Assembly: GCA_002197545.1 (NCBI GenBank)
Contig: NFUO01000544.1
Location: 47,199 to 111,198 of the forward strand
Reading direction: 5' to 3'
DNA: 64,000 bases
From: Acidobacteria subdivision 2 bacterium RH1 MAG20
GTDB lineage: Bacteria; Acidobacteriota; Terriglobia; Terriglobales; Acidobacteriaceae
In this document: one piece after another, positions 44,278-53,406 of the stretch
Numbering within the stretch: position 1 is the first letter of the stretch
How the letters are laid out: each line of letters starts with the position of its first letter
Position numbers and translations under genes: made by a program
The notes under the pieces: generated by a model
The model's database searches: none
What the model saw: only the letters and a program-made list of their open reading frames with translations
Told to the model about the DNA's origin: nothing

Positions 44278-44469
44278 ACTCTTCGGGGTGACCAATTCGA
44301 TTCGGGCGAAGGCGTTCTGTTTCCATCTAGGACATTTGCCTCTATTGGATTAAGGAACAGCATCTCTATAATCAGCCATCGTCTGAAACACCGTTTTCAT
44401 AAAAAAGAGACAAGCAAACTCTCCCTGCCTCACTCCCGTCTGCGTTGGGCACCTTTTCAGGAGGCTTCA

Positions 44470-47400
44470 ATGCGTATTCGCTTATCGTTTTTTATGATTG
44501 CCCTGCTCTTAGCGCCCACATGCCCGGTGCTGCACGGCCAAACTCTTGATACCAGCATTCTCGGAACAGCGACCGATAGCTCAGGCGCGGTGCTTCCCGG
44601 CGCTACCGTGACTGTCACTTCGCCGACAACTGGAGCAAAGAAGACTGTCACTACGGGAAATGACGGACAATATGCCGTTACCTATCTCGCTCCTGGCACT
44701 TACAATGTCTTAATCGACGCCAAGGGATTTACCTCGCAGAGGCGGACGGGGATCGTGCTGCAGCTCAACCAGCAGGACAAGATCGACTTTGCGCTTGGCG
44801 TAGGCGCGCAACAGACAGTGCAGGTGGAGAGCACGCAACCTCTGCTACAGAGTGAGAATGCGTCCCTGGGTGCAGTCATAGGCGCGGAACGGACACAGAA
44901 TCTTCCCTTGAACGGCCGCAAATTCGATGATCTGGCAATATTGACGCCGGGCGTGAGTGTCTACAACCCCGACCTGCACTCTTCGAGCACGGATGGATCG
45001 ACGATCTCATCGAACGGAGGCCGCTCGACCTGGGGCCAGATCAATGTCGATGGCATCACAATGGTCAATAATCGTCATGCTTATGTAAATCTTTTTCCTT
45101 CCATCGACGCGATTGAAGAGTTTACGGTGCAGACCGGCAACTATTCGGCGCAATACGGCGGAAGCGCGGGCTCGAATGTAAATATCCAGTTGAAGTCAGG
45201 AACGAATAAGTTTCACGGCAGCGTGTTTGAGTTCATCCGAAACGATGCTGTCGATGCGCGCAACTACTTTCGCCAGGCCCCCTTACCGAAGAACATCCTG
45301 AAGCAGAATCAGTTTGGAGCGACGGTTGGTGGTCCGATCATCAAGGACCGCACCTTCTTTTTCCTTAGCTACGAGGGCCTTCGGTCCATCCAGGAGTTTC
45401 CTTCAACAGCCAATGTGTTGACGCCTGCAGAGCGCACGGGAGATTTCTCTGCCACACCAACACCAATCACCAATCCATTTACGGGCCAACCCTATCCCAA
45501 TAACCAGATCCCGGTGAACCCGGTCTCCGCCAACATCATCAACACCTACATGCCATTGCCGAACAGAACTGGCAGCACAAACTATGCTGCCGCGAGTTCA
45601 GGACGATTGAGCGTGGACCAGGGTATCGTGCGGCTGGACCATAAGTTCAACGACAGCAACCAGGTGTTTCTGCACTACATCTATGCCGCGCGTAATTTTC
45701 CAATTACGGATGTCAACCCGAACTTTCATTTTACCGGCACCTATCCCATCCACAACGTAGCTCTTCAGTATGTTCATACCTTCGCGCCGACATTGCTCAA
45801 TGAGCTTCGACTGGGAACGGATATCGAGCATGTCAAGCAGTTGAGTACTCGGACAGGGACGGACTTCACCATTGAATCGCTGGGAATTAACGGCTTCAAG
45901 GTTGGCGGCCCCAATGGCCGTCCACTGACTCCTAATGAAGAAGGCTTCCCGCTGCTGAATATCTCCGGTTATCTGGGAATGGGCGATGATCTTGCGGCTT
46001 CGAATCTGGACTACAGCCGCACCTATCAGGTCGCGGATAACCTGACCTGGACCAAGGGCAAGCATACCTTAATCTTCGGTACCGATCTTCGCTATGTCCT
46101 GGACAATGCGACGACGAACAATACGCCCTTTGGCGAGGAAAATTTTACCGGCGATGTCACCGGCAATGCGGCGGCGGATTTTATCCTCGGGTATCCAAAG
46201 ACCAGCTTAACCCCGGAAGGAGTGCCGATCACCGCAGCCAGACAGTGGAAGACGGCGGAATATGTGCAGGACAACTGGAGACCGAGCGCCAAATTAACAA
46301 TCAACCTCGGCATTCGCTACGACCTGTTTGCCCCGCCACTGGATGTAAATGCAGTGACGCGCACCCTGGACTTCAGCGGGCCAGTACCCGTCTTTACTCC
46401 CGCACCAGGTCAGGAGTTGCACAACATTTGGACGATCAGTCACAAGAACTTCGGCCCGCGCATCGGCTTTGCCTATAGCGCAACGCCGTCGCTTGTAGTT
46501 CGTGGCGGATACGGAATCTTCTACTATGGCGGTCAGTTCGACTACATCAATATTCTTCAGTTGAACCCACCCACGGCTGGAAGCCTTACCATCACTAACC
46601 CCAGCTCTCCGGTAGCCACGATTCAGAATCCGGTGCCGGCTTCGCTCTATCCAAATCCCCCTTATTTCAATGCAACGACTTTGCCGGCAGACCGGAAGCG
46701 TCGAGATCTCTACCTGCAGACATACAATCTCACAGCGTCGAAACAGTTTGGGTCGAATGTGTTGAACGTCAGCTATGTTGGCGTCCTCGGAAGAAATCTC
46801 GATACCAGTATCCAGAACTTCAACTCGCCTGCTCCTGGAGATTTGACGGATCCTGTCCAGGCGCGGCGTCCTTATAACACTTTTGCGCGCATTCGCTATC
46901 AGGACTTTGCCGGCGCATCGAGCTACAACGGACTGCAAGTCTACTTTGAGCATCGGTTGACCCATCAACTTAGCTTTACGGCGGCTTACACCTATTCGCA
47001 CGAGTTGGATAATCAAGGGTTCGATACGAACGCCGGTGGTTGTGACTGTCAGGATCCAAGAAATCCCCATGAGTGGGCGAGTGGCGGGACCGATCAGCGG
47101 CACGACCTGACGATGGGATACGTGTGGCAGCTTCCCTCCTTTGCCAAGAGCGGTACGGCGTCCAAGCTGCTGGCAAACGGTTGGGCCCTGAATGGATTGG
47201 TGCAGTTAGCCAGCGGCAATCCTTACAATGTGCGCCAGAGCATTGATGGGCAGAATACCGACAACCAATTTGAACGTCCTAATCGAGTGCCCGGCTCAAC
47301 CCTGTCGGTTGCGAACCGCACGATCGACCACTGGTTCAACACGGATGCGTTCACGTTGAGCACATCGACCTTCGGCACTTCGAGAAGGAACACCCTTGTG

Positions 47401-47622
47401 TCGCCGGCAACCGATGTCGTCAATCTGGCGGCGATGAAGAACTTCCAGATGCCTTACAACGAGAGTCATCAACTCCAGATAAGGTTTGAGGCGTTCAATG
47501 CGTTCAACACGCCGCAGTGGTCGACACCAGACGCCAACCTTGGTGACGGCACCTTTGGGCAGGTCACTTCGACAAAATCGGACAACCGTGAACTGCAACT
47601 TGCAGTAAAGTACCTCTTCTAA
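44470..47622 (+). CDS. TonB-dependent receptor, Oar-like, with N-terminal carboxypeptidase-regulatory domain
   Basis: 1050 residues, a hallmark acidobacterial outer-membrane protein. Signal peptide (FFMIALLLAPTCPVLHGQ) is followed by a carboxypeptidase-regulatory-like domain (about 27-110: SSGAVLPGATVTVTSPTTG ... GTYNVLIDAKGF). The plug domain starts near 130 (LPLNGRKFDDLAILTPGV) and the barrel occupies the rest, ending ELQLAVKYLF (terminal Phe). AGGAGG precedes the ATG. These receptors import large molecules such as oligosaccharides or peptides, or export proteins; the ligand here is unknown. No dedicated SusD or TonB gene is adjacent. A terminator follows. Confidence 0.95.
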   Translation: MRIRLSFFMIALLLAPTCPVLHGQTLDTSILGTATDSSGAVLPGATVTVTSPTTGAKKTVTTGNDGQYAVTYLAPGTYNVLIDAKGFTSQRRTGIVLQLNQQDKIDFALGVGAQQTVQVESTQPLLQSENASLGAVIGAERTQNLPLNGRKFDDLAILTPGVSVYNPDLHSSSTDGSTISSNGGRSTWGQINVDGITMVNNRHAYVNLFPSIDAIEEFTVQTGNYSAQYGGSAGSNVNIQLKSGTNKFHGSVFEFIRNDAVDARNYFRQAPLPKNILKQNQFGATVGGPIIKDRTFFFLSYEGLRSIQEFPSTANVLTPAERTGDFSATPTPITNPFTGQPYPNNQIPVNPVSANIINTYMPLPNRTGSTNYAAASSGRLSVDQGIVRLDHKFNDSNQVFLHYIYAARNFPITDVNPNFHFTGTYPIHNVALQYVHTFAPTLLNELRLGTDIEHVKQLSTRTGTDFTIESLGINGFKVGGPNGRPLTPNEEGFPLLNISGYLGMGDDLAASNLDYSRTYQVADNLTWTKGKHTLIFGTDLRYVLDNATTNNTPFGEENFTGDVTGNAAADFILGYPKTSLTPEGVPITAARQWKTAEYVQDNWRPSAKLTINLGIRYDLFAPPLDVNAVTRTLDFSGPVPVFTPAPGQELHNIWTISHKNFGPRIGFAYSATPSLVVRGGYGIFYYGGQFDYINILQLNPPTAGSLTITNPSSPVATIQNPVPASLYPNPPYFNATTLPADRKRRDLYLQTYNLTASKQFGSNVLNVSYVGVLGRNLDTSIQNFNSPAPGDLTDPVQARRPYNTFARIRYQDFAGASSYNGLQVYFEHRLTHQLSFTAAYTYSHELDNQGFDTNAGGCDCQDPRNPHEWASGGTDQRHDLTMGYVWQLPSFAKSGTASKLLANGWALNGLVQLASGNPYNVRQSIDGQNTDNQFERPNRVPGSTLSVANRTIDHWFNTDAFTLSTSTFGTSRRNTLVSPATDVVNLAAMKNFQMPYNESHQLQIRFEAFNAFNTPQWSTPDANLGDGTFGQVTSTKSDNRELQLAVKYLF

Positions 47623-47657
47623 CAGCCACATAGAAATCAGCTCTTGCGCGGCAAAAC

Positions 47658-47700
47658 GGCCTGACGTCCTGGATGTCCCAGAACGTCAGGCCATTTTCTA
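47658..47700 (+). terminator. Rho-independent terminator after the TonB receptor gene
   Basis: Arms GGCCTGACGTCCTGG (47658-47672) and CCAGAACGTCAGGCC (47678-47692) differ at one position, with a 5-nt loop, then ATTTTCTAT. AAAAC precedes the stem. Strong intrinsic terminator. Confidence 0.85.
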
Positions 47701-47783
47701 TCGAGCCCGCACTACCACTTTCGTATCAGCGCATAGGGGGGCGATACGCGATACGCTTAACCCATAGTCCACGCTGAGCTTGC

Positions 47784-49496
47784 GTGTCAGGAACCTTTCC
47801 ATTGCCAGGCCTCTCGCCCTTCCGAAGTGCGCCGCTTAAGCCAAGCAAAGTAATCCCCCTGCTGGCTCTATCTGCGGTTGCAGCGCTTATTTTCACTGTG
47901 GGGGGCGGCCTTATCGTTTATTCGAATACACGGCATCTTATCGAGATACGGAACTGGTTGGATCACTCGCAAACCGTTCTGACTAACCTGCAGACAGAAT
48001 CGCAGCGCCTGGACCGGATCGGCTCCAGCATGAAGCTCTTCAGAGTGACAGAAGATACCGACAATCTGCGGGCTGCCGAAACATCTGTCATGGCGTTGCA
48101 GGGCGACGAGATTACCCTGCAAAATCTGGTACGAGACAATCTGTCCCAACTGCGTCATGTAGGAGAGCTGGAAACCTCAGTCAAAGTGCTTACCGGGGCG
48201 CTGGATGCCTCCAGCTCTTCAAAAGCCATTCCCGATCAAGAGATTCAGAATTCCCGCAACGCTCTTGGCGTCATCCGGGAAGAAGAGCAATCCGTACTGA
48301 AACAGCGCACAGGCGAATCGCAGAACAGCAGCGTGCGAAGTCTTCTCCTGGGAGCCGGATATCTTGGGTTTTCGCTGCTTGTAGTCATCCTGCTTTTCAC
48401 ATTCCTGATTCGTGATGCCTTCCGCCGCCGCTTTTTTGAGGAGCAACTCTCTCTCACGAATGACCACCTGGAGGCGAGCATTGGGGAGCTGAAGCGTCGA
48501 GAGATGGAGGCCGCTCTGCTCAAGGAAGCGCGTGACGAACTGCATCTATGCGTCACCTCGGCTGAGGCACAGTCATGCACCGTCCGCCACCTTCAGGAAC
48601 TTGTACCGGGAAGCAGTGGCGCAACATTGATCATCAATAATTCACGCAGCATGCTGGAGATCGCAGCGACATGGAACAATCCATCGTCGCTTGCTGACGG
48701 ATTCTCTCCGGACGCCTGTTGCGGCCTGCGTGCGGGGCGATTGCGCTGGCGCTCCCCGGACCACTCCGCGATTAACTGCAGCCACTTTACCGGCACTCCG
48801 CCTGAAAATTATGTATGCATCCCTCTGGCCGCGCAGGGCGAGACGCTCGGCTTTGTCTACCTCATGTGCCCAACCCATGAGATCGCCGATCTCGCCCGAA
48901 GCCGCATCGCATTGGTCAACGAACTGGTTGAACTGGCGTCAATGACCATAGCCGGGCTGAACCTGAGGACAAAGCTTGAAAATCAATCGATCCGCGATGG
49001 GCTGACCTGGCTGTTTAACCGGCACTTCATGGCGATTGCTCTTGAACGGGAGTTGCATCGGGCAACCCGGCGCAAGACCCCCTTGGCCGTGCTGATGATG
49101 GATGTCGACCACTTCAAGGCCTTCAACGATACCTTTGGACACGAGGCTGGGGATGTTGTTTTGCGTGAGGTGGCAGAGTGCTTCCGTCAATCGGTGCGCA
49201 GTGAGGATGTTGTCTGTCGCTATGGGGGAGAAGAATTCGTCATCATTCTCCCGGAGACGGATGAGCAGACTGCCGTCGAGCGCGCAGGGCTTATCCGCGA
49301 TGCCGTTAGCAAGCTGCGTGTGCAATTCAAGGAAGAGCCCTTGCGACAGATTTCCTTGTCCATCGGCATAGCGATGTATCCCTCTCCTGCCAGGGATGCC
49401 ACCGATCTCATTCGCCTGGCCGACAGGGCCTTGTATGAAGCGAAACGTGCAGGACGCGACCGCGTTCATGTAGCGAGAGAATCGGTTACTGTCTAA
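47784..49496 (+). CDS. Membrane diguanylate cyclase (CHASE3-like + GAF-like + GGDEF)
   Basis: 570 residues, GTG start. Two membrane helices (about 22-44 and 188-212) bracket a helical extracytoplasmic CHASE3-like domain rich in Leu/Gln heptads. A GAF-like domain follows (about 245-400), then GGDEF with active motif YGGEEF near residue 480, so it should make cyclic di-GMP. An RxxD inhibitory site (RSED) sits five residues before GGEEF, so product inhibition is expected. The stop codon TAA (49494-49496) lies inside the left end of the 150-bp inverted-repeat element. Confidence 0.92.
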   Translation: MSGTFPLPGLSPFRSAPLKPSKVIPLLALSAVAALIFTVGGGLIVYSNTRHLIEIRNWLDHSQTVLTNLQTESQRLDRIGSSMKLFRVTEDTDNLRAAETSVMALQGDEITLQNLVRDNLSQLRHVGELETSVKVLTGALDASSSSKAIPDQEIQNSRNALGVIREEEQSVLKQRTGESQNSSVRSLLLGAGYLGFSLLVVILLFTFLIRDAFRRRFFEEQLSLTNDHLEASIGELKRREMEAALLKEARDELHLCVTSAEAQSCTVRHLQELVPGSSGATLIINNSRSMLEIAATWNNPSSLADGFSPDACCGLRAGRLRWRSPDHSAINCSHFTGTPPENYVCIPLAAQGETLGFVYLMCPTHEIADLARSRIALVNELVELASMTIAGLNLRTKLENQSIRDGLTWLFNRHFMAIALERELHRATRRKTPLAVLMMDVDHFKAFNDTFGHEAGDVVLREVAECFRQSVRSEDVVCRYGGEEFVIILPETDEQTAVERAGLIRDAVSKLRVQFKEEPLRQISLSIGIAMYPSPARDATDLIRLADRALYEAKRAGRDRVHVARESVTV

Positions 49497-49643
49497 AGCT
49501 GTTTTGTAGATGCTATAAAGTCATTCAAAGCATTGTCATTCTGACCCTGAGCGAGCAGAGCGAGTCGAAGGGGAAGAACCCCGGTATTTGTCTTTGCGGT
49601 TGCCTGTGCTTTGGTCCTCTACACTTACTCCAAAACAGCTATA
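49494..49643. repeat. 150-bp MITE-like element with imperfect terminal inverted repeats
   Basis: Left end TAAAGCTGTTTTGTAG (49494-49509) and right end CTCCAAAACAGCTATA (49628-49643) are inverted copies, 14 of 16 matching. The interior carries CATTCTGACCCTGAGCGAG and GTCGAAGGGGAAGAACC-like segments that resemble interspersed intergenic repeats I recall from Acidobacteria. It has no coding capacity. Starting within the stop codon of the cyclase gene, it may also serve as that gene's 3' end. Confidence 0.6.
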
Positions 49644-49722
49644 AACGAGGGTTTCGTCCTCCGAAGCCGCTATCATGCATACTGGCTTTCCCAAGTGTTG
49701 AACGGAGCGTCTAATCATCGCT

Positions 49723-50751
49723 ATGAGAACTTCTTGTTTTCAACCAGAATTGATAGTTTGCACTGTATCGGCGTTGCTGCTGGTGACGAGTGCTGCGGTG
49801 GGGCAGAAATCAAAGGACACCGCTGCGGGCTATGATCGTGCGGCGCGCGCCACAGTGCTCCACGAAGCTAATGTCTATGTCACCGCCGATGCAGACGCAC
49901 AGAAGGTTTCTGTAGTCACGCCTGGGCATGAGGTCGTGGTGGTCGAGCGGAGCGGACCATGGATCAAGGTCTTTGCGAATACGGATGTTGAGGACACCAA
50001 TGAAGCCACCAAGCCCGAGTTCACGGACGATAGTGATACCGTCACTCCGGCTTCGGGATGGATTCGGGATAAAGGAGTCGTCAGTCCCGCGACGCCGGGC
50101 GGCGATGCCATCCTGTATGGCGCGGCGGCAAACTTCGAGGCAGAGGCGGAGCAGCCCCACGCTCCCAAAGGTGCGGCGATGGCGGCTCATCTGCTATATG
50201 AGCGCGTAGCGGATTATTATCCGCAGTCTCCGCTGGCAGCGCAGGCAGCATGGCGGGGAGCGGACATTCGCTGGCAGTTGGAGAAGCTGGACATCAGCAC
50301 CCTGCCCAGCGCGAAGGAGCAGGAGGCTTATCTGCGGCCGCAACTCTACGACGGCGAGATGAAGAAGGTGATGAAGATGTATCCGGGGACGAAGTTCGCG
50401 GCAATGGCGGCCTACGACCTTCTCGACAACAAACTTTGCGGTGACTGGCAGGGATTGCCGAAGTGCCCGGAGATGGAATCGGGACTCTATGAAAAGTATG
50501 CGGGACAGTTTCCGGATGGACCAAAGGCTGCGGAAGCCCTGTATAACGCGACCTACCGGCAGGGAGTCGCCGTGACGATGTACACCGTTCAGGACGATCG
50601 CAAGCGTGCGCAGGAGGCGGCGCAGCGGACGACAGCACTGGCCCAGGAGTTGAAGGAAACGCATCCCGAATCCGACTATGCGGCGCGGGCAGCAAGTATC
50701 GCCTACAAGGTACAGCAGGGGATTCCTATCTTCGGGAATGATCGGGATTGA
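49723..50751 (+). CDS. Secreted protein with SH3-like and TPR-like regions
   Basis: 342 residues. A signal peptide (VCTVSALLLVTSAAVGQ) precedes a bacterial SH3-like region (about 42-125: VLHEANVYVTADADAQKVSVVTPGHEVVVVERSGPWIKV). The C-terminal half is alpha-helical with tetratricopeptide-like spacing (YPQSPLAAQAAWRGADIRWQLE; MYPGTKFAAMAAYDLL; FPDGPKAAEALYNATYR), recalling BamD/YbgF-type scaffolds. A small Cys pair (CGDWQGLPKC) may form a disulfide. Function unknown; a periplasmic scaffold is inferred. A bidirectional hairpin follows. Confidence 0.75.
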   Translation: MRTSCFQPELIVCTVSALLLVTSAAVGQKSKDTAAGYDRAARATVLHEANVYVTADADAQKVSVVTPGHEVVVVERSGPWIKVFANTDVEDTNEATKPEFTDDSDTVTPASGWIRDKGVVSPATPGGDAILYGAAANFEAEAEQPHAPKGAAMAAHLLYERVADYYPQSPLAAQAAWRGADIRWQLEKLDISTLPSAKEQEAYLRPQLYDGEMKKVMKMYPGTKFAAMAAYDLLDNKLCGDWQGLPKCPEMESGLYEKYAGQFPDGPKAAEALYNATYRQGVAVTMYTVQDDRKRAQEAAQRTTALAQELKETHPESDYAARAASIAYKVQQGIPIFGNDRD

Positions 50752-50783
50752 TGTGCGCCCCGCAAAAAAATCGAAGCGAGGCA

Positions 50784-50811
50784 GATGGCCCAGGAACCGA
50801 CCTGGGCCATC
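50784..50811. terminator. Bidirectional terminator hairpin
   Basis: GATGGCCCAGG (50784-50794) and CCTGGGCCATC (50801-50811) are perfect 11-bp arms with a 6-nt loop, between two convergent genes. Strong stem; only a short T-rich tail (GTCCTTG) follows on the plus strand. Confidence 0.75.
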
Positions 50812-50821
50812 GTCCTTGTAC

Positions 50822-51601
50822 TCACTTAACGGCTTCCATCACCACCTCAACGTCTAAACGTCGCGTGCTGCCAGGAATATCTAGCGACCCTAGTATCAGC
50901 GGCTTGCCGGGGGTTAAGAAGGACGTACTTCGCAGAACGGTTTGCCGTATGACCGGATCCTGCGGCCCCACACCAGACACCTGCTCCGCAACGCTCGATT
51001 GCTCGACCGTCGAACGCAGCCTCACTCCATTGACAGATTCATCCAGGGAAACATCGAAGTTCAGTCCCACATCTTCGTAGGTTACCTGCGTTTGCGCTTG
51101 CGATTTTCCGCTGTCGTAGGACCCCGTCACAAGTGGCACTTTACTGCCTTGTTTGAGGGTCGTCCTTTCCCCCGAGACCACGATCATCGCAAAGTGCTGA
51201 GTACCGATGCTCTTGCCTCCGTCCATCTCAGTAAACGTGTAGGTGAGGCGATAGGTCTTCTTGGGTCGATCAAGGTCCTTAATGAGCTTCTGTGCGAGCG
51301 CGAGGTCGTCGGGGGTAGCGCGCACGACAATGGCATTCTGCCCGGGGACGAAGTAGACCTTAGTGGTCCGAGGCGAGAGTATGTTGCGCATGGCTGTCAG
51401 AATTTCGTTGCCATCATTGGACTGACTGACGACATTGGTGAGGTAGAAGGTCTGGACCGAATCTACACTCGGCTTTTCGGCAGCAGGCGCCGTCTGCGCC
51501 CATGCGCTAAACCCACTCAGCGTTAAAGCCAGGGTTATTCCAAGAATTCCATTCGCAAGTTTCATCTTCCAGTTTCCTCTTCCGTGGCAATTCAATTTCA
51601 T
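50822..51601 (-). CDS. Exported secretin-like (NolW/secretin N + secretin fold) protein
   Basis: 259 residues. A signal peptide (ILGITLALTLSGFSAWAQ) precedes a secretin-N/NolW-like domain (about 45-115): FYLTNVVSQSNDGNEILTAMRNILSP then VPGQNAIVVRATPDDLALAQKLIKDLDRP, which is the typical pattern. The remainder resembles the secretin core (RTTLKQGSKVPLVTG; VTYEDVGLNFDV; LTPGKPLILGSLDIPGS) but is too short to build a full pore. ATG 51601 has GGGAG at 7 nt; ATG 51565 would give a shorter n-region and is an alternative. It ends a three-gene operon with the ECF sigma and anti-sigma-like genes (3 bp gap). Confidence 0.82.
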   Translation of the reverse strand: MKLNCHGRGNWKMKLANGILGITLALTLSGFSAWAQTAPAAEKPSVDSVQTFYLTNVVSQSNDGNEILTAMRNILSPRTTKVYFVPGQNAIVVRATPDDLALAQKLIKDLDRPKKTYRLTYTFTEMDGGKSIGTQHFAMIVVSGERTTLKQGSKVPLVTGSYDSGKSQAQTQVTYEDVGLNFDVSLDESVNGVRLRSTVEQSSVAEQVSGVGPQDPVIRQTVLRSTSFLTPGKPLILGSLDIPGSTRRLDVEVVMEAVK

Positions 51602-51604
51602 TTG

Positions 51605-52237
51605 TTATCTCCCGTTCGTTGATTGTCCAAAAAACTTCTCAAACTCTGCCTTCTCCTCCGCATCCCGCGCGGCCCACTTCACGGGATCGAGTGCCGCCAG
51701 TTCCTCCGCGCTATGCGTGTGCACAAAACGCAACAGCAGCTTCTCCTGCTCTGTCAAAGGCAGCGGCGGCTCCGGGCGACTGGGCGCACGCATCTCGCGC
51801 AGAGCTACCGAGTCAGAAGCGCGAACGAGATTTGCTCTCCGCACCTTTGTTTTTTCTCTCAGCCGCACGCTTGATCGAGGCGCCGGAGGTTGTGCGCTCT
51901 CTGCGACTACTTCTGAAGGCCGCGGAGGCAGCGACGCTACTGTGTCCGAGTTCCTCTTCGACTGTGCAGGAGTACGCCCAGGCCAATGGATCGCAAGAAT
52001 CGCTAAAACAACCGCGAAGATCCCTGCCACGGCAACGCCACAGGCCAGGGATCTGGTAACAAGGGTGGGTGTCTGGATTTCCAGCCAAATCTGTCTTAGC
52101 CGGCGCCAACCGGTTCGAGATCCTGTCGATGTCCGGTTCTGCACGGCTTCCAGAATGCGGCGCTCCATCCCAGCAGGAGCATCGGAACTTCGCAAACCTG
52201 CCAATACCTTTTCAATCGCTTCCTCAGAGTTCTTCAT
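51605..52237 (-). CDS. Anti-sigma-factor-like single-pass membrane protein
   Basis: 210 residues. A short cytoplasmic N terminus (EEAIEKVLAGLRSSDAPAGMERRIL) resembles anti-sigma binding regions. One strong membrane helix (LACGVAVAGIFAVVLAILAIHW) spans about 64-85. A Pro/Ser/Arg-rich linker follows, then a charged periplasmic end (TEQEKLLLRFVHTHSAEELAALDPVKWAARDAEEKAEFEKFFG). No zinc-finger HxxxCxxC is seen. Assignment as anti-sigma is by position, since it overlaps the ECF sigma gene by 4 bp (ATGA). It would tether and silence the sigma until released. Confidence 0.7.
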   Translation of the reverse strand: MKNSEEAIEKVLAGLRSSDAPAGMERRILEAVQNRTSTGSRTGWRRLRQIWLEIQTPTLVTRSLACGVAVAGIFAVVLAILAIHWPGRTPAQSKRNSDTVASLPPRPSEVVAESAQPPAPRSSVRLREKTKVRRANLVRASDSVALREMRAPSRPEPPLPLTEQEKLLLRFVHTHSAEELAALDPVKWAARDAEEKAEFEKFFGQSTNGR

Positions 52238-52791
52238 CGCTCACCTCCTGCTTTCTTGAGCCGCTCGCGCAATCGTGTTCGAGCGCGGAAGAGCAATGCA
52301 CGAATAGCCGACTCGCTTCGTCCCAGGACCTCCGCCATCTCTGCTGTCCCCAGCTCTTCGATTGCAGAAAGCAGCAGAACATGGCGCTCTCCCTTAGGCA
52401 ATCTCCCCAACTCACGCAGAACAGACTTCATGCGTTGCGCTTCGTCCAGCGCTTTGTCGGCTGGCACATTGCTCCCCGCCAGACTCTCCGCAAAGCTCTG
52501 GTCTAACTGCTCCGGACGTATGCGCCGCCTGCGGTCAAGGGCGAGATTCCATGCAATGCGAATCAGCCATACCCGCATCTCACGTACTTCCGGCAGAGAG
52601 CGACGATGCTCGAGAACGCGAACGAAGACATCCTGAACGACGTCCTCGGCCTCTGCTCGGCTGCGCAGAACTGAGTGAGCTACGCGGAACAGAAGCGCGG
52701 AGTATGTCTCCACGAGGGCCGCGAGGTCAACCTCCGACCGCGCACCCTCCATGGAAGCCAACGCCAAACTGTATCCCTCGAACGACGCCAT
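52234..52791 (-). CDS. ECF-type RNA polymerase sigma factor
   Basis: 185 residues. Sigma-70 region 2 is SVLRSRAEAEDVVQDVFVRVLEHRRSL (core binding and -10 recognition), with LIRIAWNLALDRRRR at its end; region 4 is LLLSAIEELGTAEMAEVLGRSESAIRALLFRARTRLRERL (helix-turn-helix for -35). No N-terminal region 1 or 3, so ECF class. It starts a sigma/anti-sigma/secretin-domain operon. Targets are not visible here. Confidence 0.93.
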   Translation of the reverse strand: MASFEGYSLALASMEGARSEVDLAALVETYSALLFRVAHSVLRSRAEAEDVVQDVFVRVLEHRRSLPEVREMRVWLIRIAWNLALDRRRRIRPEQLDQSFAESLAGSNVPADKALDEAQRMKSVLRELGRLPKGERHVLLLSAIEELGTAEMAEVLGRSESAIRALLFRARTRLRERLKKAGGER

Positions 52792-52891
52792 AAATCTCTT
52801 CTATCCAGACAGACGCTTGAGGTCGGCTTTCGCTCGACAATAATTTGAATGTCTACTTTCTGCCGGGTTCTTCTATGCGAACATTGAGGCC

Positions 52892-53362
52892 ATGAGCGAT
52901 TTTCCCGACGCCCGTTCCAATGCTTCCTCTCTGATAGTGCGAGTTATCTCGTCCGAAGACGCTCAGGCGGTTTCAGAACTCAGCGGACAGCTAGGCTACG
53001 AGGCATCCGTAAAAGAGGTCTACGAGCGTATCGCCCGATTGTTCTCCTGCCCTGAGAGACAGGTCGCCTTCGTCGCCTGCCTGGGTCCCGAGATTGTCGG
53101 CTGGATCGAAGCCTCGATCATGTACGACCTTCAGTCTCCCCCCTATTCCCTGATCAGTGGCCTCGTCGTGCGCGAGGAGAGACGGAGCCTGGGAATCGGC
53201 AAGATACTATGTGCTGAGATCGAGGCATGGAGCAAAAAACAGGGTGTCCTCACCGCGCGGGTGACCTCTCGCATCTCGCGCGAGGGGGCGCACAGATTCT
53301 ATCTGCGCGAAGGTTTTCAGCGGATTAAAACCTGGGCGGTGTTCGAGAAGATGCTCTCGTAG
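52892..53362 (+). CDS. GNAT-family N-acetyltransferase
   Basis: 156 residues. The acetyl-CoA loop is VVREERRSLGIGKILCAEIEAW (pattern V..E.RG.GIG..L). Four-strand core with ISREGAHRFYLREGF near the C terminus, typical of AAC(6')-like and RimI-like GNATs. Acetyl acceptor unknown; antibiotic acetylation is only one option. Divergent from the sigma operon. Confidence 0.88.
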   Translation: MSDFPDARSNASSLIVRVISSEDAQAVSELSGQLGYEASVKEVYERIARLFSCPERQVAFVACLGPEIVGWIEASIMYDLQSPPYSLISGLVVREERRSLGIGKILCAEIEAWSKKQGVLTARVTSRISREGAHRFYLREGFQRIKTWAVFEKMLS

Positions 53363-53406
53363 GAACTCGCTGCCATGCCGGTTGCGGCGGCATTTAGGAT
53401 AGGTCT

